Origin: Candidatus Daviesbacteria bacterium
GTDB lineage: Bacteria; Patescibacteriota; Microgenomatia; Daviesbacterales; UBA10151
DNA length: 38,543 nt
NCBI GenBank assembly: GCA_016195715.1
Contig: JACPZA010000024.1
Span: forward strand, 1-38,543
Direction of reading: 5' to 3'
Shown here one piece after another: positions 34,844-38,543 of the stretch. The number at the start of each line of letters is the position of its first letter. Positions within the stretch are counted from its first letter, which is position 1. Under the pieces are notes generated by a model. The model ran no database searches. It saw nothing but the letters and a program-made list of their open reading frames with translations, and was not told the DNA's origin. The position numbers and the translations under genes are program-made.

Positions 34844-36637
34844 ATGGATAAAGAGAAATTAAATAGCATTAGACATTCTTGTGCCCATCTTTTAGCTGCA
34901 GCTGTTATGGAACTTTGGCCAGATACTAAAAGAACCATAGGACCGGCAATTGGGGATGGGTTTTATTATGACTTTGATTTTGGAGACCAAAAAATTTCAG
35001 AGGAGGATTTTCCAAAAATTGAAGCCAAAATGGCAGAAATTTTAAAAACATGGGCTAAATTTGAAAAAAAAGAAGTTTCAGTTGAGGAAGCAAAGCAATT
35101 TTATCAGGATAATCCATATAAACTTGAACTGATTGATGAGTTTTCCAAAGAAGGTCAAAAAATAACCTTCTATAAATCAGGAAACTATAAGCAGAGCTTG
35201 AAACCCTCGCAGAGCTCGGGTTTTGAAGATTTATGCAAAGGCGGACATTCAGAAAACCCTCAAAAAGACATTGGAGCTTTTAAATTACTATCAGTTGCTG
35301 GAGCATATTGGCGGGGATCAGAGAAAAACAAAATGCTCACCAGGATCTACGGAACTTGTTTTCCAACCCAAACTGAGTTAGATGAGTATTTAAAGTTACA
35401 AGAAGAAGCTAAAAAGAAAGACCATCGAAAACTGGGCAAAGATTTAGATTTATTTGTTTTTTCTGATGTGGTTGGTAAGGGTCTACCACTTTTAACTGAA
35501 AAAGGTACAACCATTAGAAGAGAACTTGAGCGAATGGTGGTTGATGAAGAACTAAAAAGAGGTTATTTGCATGTAATAACCCCACCTTTAGCTAAAGTTG
35601 ATTTGTATAAAATTTCTGGACACTACCCATACTATAAAGACACTATGTATCCAGTCATGAAAGTTGATGATGAGGAGTTAATTTTACGCCCTATGACTTG
35701 TCCACATCACTTTATGTTATATAAATCAAAGCAAAGATCTTATAAAGAGCTACCAATTAAATATGCCGAAATTTCACCTCAATTTAGATATGAAAAATCT
35801 GGCGAGCTGACTGGGTTAATGCGAGTTCGGGTGTTTACTTTATCTGATGCGCATATTTTTACAAGGGACACTCAAGCTAAACAAGTGATTAAAGACGTTT
35901 TAGATTTAATAGATTATTTTAATAAAGCTTTTGGGCTAAAAAAGGGTAAAGATTATCGCTATAGACTGTCTCTTGGTGAAAGATCAGATGAGAAAAAATA
36001 TTATAAAGACGATGAAGCTTGGGAAAAAGCTGAAAATATTCTAAGAGAGGTTTTAGTTGAAAGCAAAGCGCCTTTTTTTGAAGCTAAAAATGAAGCTGCT
36101 TTTTATGGACCAAAAATTGATATTCAATTAAAAAATGTTTCAGGCAAAGAAGAAACTGCTTTTACAGTTCAATATGATTTTGTGATGCCCAAGCGCTTTG
36201 ATTTAAAATATATAGATGAAGAAGGCAAAGAGCAGCAACCAGTGGTTATTCATCGAGCCTCAATTGGTGCGCTAGAAAGAACCATGGCTTTTTTGATTGA
36301 AAAATATGGTGGAGCTTTTCCAGTTTGGCTTTCGCCAATTCAAGTAATGATTGTACCCATTTCAGATCAAAACTTAAAATATAGTCAAAATGTACTCGAA
36401 CAATTAAAGGATTCAAACATTAGAGTTCAAATTGATGACAAGGCTGAAACTATGCAAGCCAAAATTAGAAATGCCCAGTTACAAAAAATTCCCTACATGT
36501 TAATTATTGGTAAAAGAGAAGAATCAGAAAATAAAGTAGCAGTTCGAACTAGAGAAGGCAAGGATTTGGGGGCGATTGATTTAAATGAGTTTATTCAAAA
36601 AGTTAAATCTGAGATTGAATCTAAATCAAGCTTGTGA
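34844..36637 (+). CDS. thrS: Threonyl-tRNA synthetase, lacking the N-terminal TGS domain
   Basis: Starts in the editing domain (RHSCAHLLAAAVMELWPDTKRTIGPAIGDGFYYDF); RPMTCPHHFMLYK, FTLSDAHIFTR, YGPKIDIQLKN, HRASIGALERTMAFLIE. Confidence 0.97.
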   Translation: MDKEKLNSIRHSCAHLLAAAVMELWPDTKRTIGPAIGDGFYYDFDFGDQKISEEDFPKIEAKMAEILKTWAKFEKKEVSVEEAKQFYQDNPYKLELIDEFSKEGQKITFYKSGNYKQSLKPSQSSGFEDLCKGGHSENPQKDIGAFKLLSVAGAYWRGSEKNKMLTRIYGTCFPTQTELDEYLKLQEEAKKKDHRKLGKDLDLFVFSDVVGKGLPLLTEKGTTIRRELERMVVDEELKRGYLHVITPPLAKVDLYKISGHYPYYKDTMYPVMKVDDEELILRPMTCPHHFMLYKSKQRSYKELPIKYAEISPQFRYEKSGELTGLMRVRVFTLSDAHIFTRDTQAKQVIKDVLDLIDYFNKAFGLKKGKDYRYRLSLGERSDEKKYYKDDEAWEKAENILREVLVESKAPFFEAKNEAAFYGPKIDIQLKNVSGKEETAFTVQYDFVMPKRFDLKYIDEEGKEQQPVVIHRASIGALERTMAFLIEKYGGAFPVWLSPIQVMIVPISDQNLKYSQNVLEQLKDSNIRVQIDDKAETMQAKIRNAQLQKIPYMLIIGKREESENKVAVRTREGKDLGAIDLNEFIQKVKSEIESKSSL

Positions 36638-36643
36638 TAAAAT
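36635..36643 (+). promoter_or_regulatory. Extended -10 promoter for infC overlapping the thrS stop codon
   Basis: TGaTAAAAT at 36635-36643; same TGnTAnnnT motif is seen at other starts in the window. Confidence 0.5.
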
Positions 36644-36655
36644 TTGAACTTAAAG

Positions 36656-36695
36656 AATCATTCTTGAGCAAACTCAAAAGAATGATTGTTTTTTT
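36656..36695 (+). terminator. Terminator/attenuator hairpin upstream of infC
   Basis: AATCATTCTTGAG-CAAA-CTCaaAAGAATGATT then G and T7, abutting the SD AGGAGG (36696-36701). Confidence 0.85.
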
Positions 36696-36710
36696 AGGAG
36701 GCAAAGGAAG

Positions 36711-37247
36711 ATAAATAAGTATTTTAAAACAAACGAGAGAATTCAAGCTAAAGAGCTTCGAGTAATTGATGCTTCTGGTAATTTGTTTGGAGTTTTAACT
36801 CGTGATGAAGCTTTAGCTAAGGCTAAAGAATTAGGTTTAGATTTAGTGGAAATTGCCCCAAATGCAAGTCCACCAGTAGCTAAAATTTTAGAATTTCAAA
36901 AGTTTCGCTACGAAGAAAATAAAAAAGAACAAGCTGCCAAAAAGCATGCTAAAGAAGTTGAGATTAAAGAGCTTTGGTTTACACCTAGAATTGCTGAGCA
37001 TGACCTGCAAACCAGACTTAATCGAGTTGAGGAGTTTTTAAAAGAAGGAAATAAGATTATGTTAAGAGTGAAATTTAGAGGTAGAGAGATGGCACACACT
37101 GAATTTGGCTTTGCTCTGTTGCAAAAAATATTTGGTTTACTTGGAGAAAAAATTACTATTGATAGAGAGCCAAAATTGGAAGGAAGATCAATTACTGCTA
37201 TAATCGGTAGAGCCAAAGGCTCTTCGATTAGAGGCTCCACCTCATAA
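36711..37247 (+). CDS. infC: Translation initiation factor IF-3, probable AUA start
   Basis: In-frame (I/M)NKYFKTNERIQAKELRVIDASGNLFGVLTRDEALAKAKELGLDLVEIAPNASPPVAKI; SD AGGAGG 9 nt upstream of ATA 36711; no in-frame ATG upstream. Confidence 0.9.
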   Translation: MNKYFKTNERIQAKELRVIDASGNLFGVLTRDEALAKAKELGLDLVEIAPNASPPVAKILEFQKFRYEENKKEQAAKKHAKEVEIKELWFTPRIAEHDLQTRLNRVEEFLKEGNKIMLRVKFRGREMAHTEFGFALLQKIFGLLGEKITIDREPKLEGRSITAIIGRAKGSSIRGSTS

Positions 37248-37262
37248 TTGGAAGATGAAAAT

Positions 37263-37475
37263 ATGAAAGCTAAAAAATTTAAATTAAAAACTAAAAAATC
37301 TGTGATTAAAAGAATTAAGGTTACTAAGACTGGTAAGCTACTTCGTTCTCATCAGCTTCGAACTAGTCATTTAAGACGCAAAAAAAGTAAAAGAACACTT
37401 AGACGACACCAAAGACCAGTTGCTTTAAATAAATCTAACTCTCAAGCTATTAAAAGAATGTTAGGACTAAGCTAA
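37263..37475 (+). CDS. rpmI: 50S ribosomal protein L35
   Basis: MKAKKFKLKTKKSVIKRIKVTKTGKLLRSHQLRTSHLRRKKSKRTLRR; between infC and rplT. Confidence 0.92.
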   Translation: MKAKKFKLKTKKSVIKRIKVTKTGKLLRSHQLRTSHLRRKKSKRTLRRHQRPVALNKSNSQAIKRMLGLS

Positions 37476-37633
37476 TGGGTAAAAACACTAAATTTTTTAG
37501 ACAATCAAAAAGATCTTTAAATGGAAACAGAGGAGCTCAAACTTATGCTTTAGTAAATCGCTTTACTTGGCATACTAAAATTATAAATTTCTTAAAAGTT
37601 AGAGGAAAAGGAGGTTCTAATGGCTCGCGTTAA
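37475..37633 (+). CDS. 52-aa highly basic small protein (not in ORF track)
   Basis: MGKNTKFFRQSKRSLNGNRGAQTYALVNRFTWHTKIINFLKVRGKGGSNGSR; ATG overlaps the rpmI stop (TAATG), 3' end overlaps the rplT start; no D/E residues. Confidence 0.6.
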   Translation: MGKNTKFFRQSKRSLNGNRGAQTYALVNRFTWHTKIINFLKVRGKGGSNGSR

Positions 37634-37967
37634 AAGGGGAGTTACATCTCATAAAAGACATAAAAAATTATTAAGTTTGACCAAAGGACATCGGGGGGGC
37701 AGAAGCACACTTGTTAGACAGGCTAAAGAATCAGCTCTTCATGCAGGGCAATATGCCTTTGCTGGAAGACGCCAAAGAAGAAGAGATATGAGAAGACTTT
37801 GGATTACTCAATTAGGAAATGCTCTAAGAGCGGAAGGTTTAAGTTATTCTAAATTTATAGCAGCTTTAAAGACTAAAAATATTGGTTTAGATAGAAAAAT
37901 CTTAGCAGAACTTGCAGTTAACTATCCTACTGATTTTAAAAAAGTTCTCTCCCAAGTTAAAGGTTAA
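37620..37967 (+). CDS. rplT: 50S ribosomal protein L20
   Basis: MARVKRGVTSHKRHKKLLSLTKGHRGGRSTLVRQAKESALHAGQYAFAGRRQRRRDMRRLWITQLGNA; SD AGGAGGT. Confidence 0.97.
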   Translation: MARVKRGVTSHKRHKKLLSLTKGHRGGRSTLVRQAKESALHAGQYAFAGRRQRRRDMRRLWITQLGNALRAEGLSYSKFIAALKTKNIGLDRKILAELAVNYPTDFKKVLSQVKG

Positions 37968-37968
37968 T

Positions 37969-38372
37969 TTAAGCAGCCTGAAGATGTAAAGTAGAGGCAT
38001 TTCTCCCAACTAGATGTTCGACAATTATTCCTGGGATCTGAGTAGCAACTTTATAACCAGCTCTTGGATCTTCATTTTCCATTATTGGAGCTATATATCT
38101 TTCTTGAATTCTTAAAAACTCAAAAAAAATTTTAGGAACTCCCAATTCAGATAGAATTACTCTAATAGCTTCTCCTTGGGCTAATCTTAATGTATGACCA
38201 GTAAGATCTTGACCCCTGTTGTATAAATGGGTGTCTGATATATAAACTGACAAAGGAGAATTTGATTTCTTAAAGTTTCAACTGGACCCATATCACCTGT
38301 CCGTATGTTAGGAAATAACTTCCGCATTGCTTTTAATCTTGCCAGCGCAGCTTCTTGTTCTAAGGCAACCAT
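37969..38372 (-). pseudogene. Hypothetical gene apparently split by a frameshift (ORFs 38187-38372 and 37969-38253)
   Basis: Two overlapping minus ORFs; the downstream one has only a TTG start and no SD. A shift near CTCCTTTG joins NQILL to SVYISDTHLYNRGQDLTGHTL. Confidence 0.5.
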
Positions 38373-38462
38373 AACTTAATTATACACCTTACCAGAAAAA
38401 ATCAAAAAAATGATTATTCTTTAAACGAAGATAAAAATTGTGCTAGAATCAAACAAACTAAT

Positions 38463-38543
38463 ATGGAAGAAAAAATTAGACAAATTCAAACTGATTATTT
38501 AGGGAAAATTAGTAAAGCTCAAAGTTTAAAAGAGCTTGATGAG
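38463..38543 (+). CDS. pheS: Phenylalanyl-tRNA synthetase alpha subunit, N-terminus only
   Basis: MEEKIRQIQTDYLGKISKAQSLKELDE; downstream of infC-rpmI-rplT, a common order; extended -10 TGcTAGAAT upstream. Confidence 0.75.
   Translation, partial: MEEKIRQIQTDYLGKISKAQSLKELDE

Noticed and set aside
35195-35222. Direct repeat GCAGAGCT x2 and small insertion in ThrS (YKQSLKPSQSSG)
   Set aside because: Short, in frame, within a variable loop before the conserved FEDLC motif; likely ordinary length variation.
1-38543. UGA recoding as in SR1/Gracilibacteria
   Set aside because: UGA is used as a normal stop (e.g. thrS, kinase) and no in-frame UGA interrupts conserved genes.
1-38543. CRISPR array, transposase, prophage or known defence system
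   Set aside because: No regularly spaced short repeats, IS-type inverted repeats or cas/transposase/phage motifs found by eye.

Overview
AT-rich bacterial chromosomal window. Gene content, divergent small proteins and compact architecture suggest a Patescibacteria/CPR (Microgenomates-like) genome; that lineage call is inference. Left part: a minus-strand block of enolase (partial), DUF3052, S-adenosylhomocysteinase, a truncated PfkB kinase and a UXS-like epimerase. It is divergent from a plus-strand ABC-2 exporter (one ATPase, four permeases), murA and purF. Middle (12-22 kb): a surface-glycan locus (GT-C, GT2, GT4, GT2, large membrane protein, Wzx-type flippase, exported protein). Then follow seven tRNAs, a DUF2905-like protein, an OtsA-OtsB fusion, a DUF1704/QEGLA-type metallopeptidase, YvcK, a lysozyme-like exported protein, MurT and GatD, an RCC1-repeat protein of foreign composition, a pterin dehydratase, T-box-thrS, infC-rpmI-(new small ORF)-rplT and the start of pheS. 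Main points for follow-up: (1) a compact T-box with candidate ACC specifier in front of thrS, whose terminator stem also contains the Shine-Dalgarno (SD); (2) an unlisted 52-aa, acid-free, highly basic ORF between rpmI and rplT; (3) infC apparently starting at AUA behind a promoter-proximal terminator hairpin; (4) a GC-rich RCC1 domain joined to an AT-rich native-looking signal peptide; (5) a PfkB kinase cut off at its catalytic GAGD motif and joined to SAHH; (6) an exactly symmetric divergent promoter and a general leaderless pattern; (7) an unlisted 56-aa exported microprotein. No CRISPR array, transposase or phage module was seen. All family calls come from motif recognition by eye; no searches were run.
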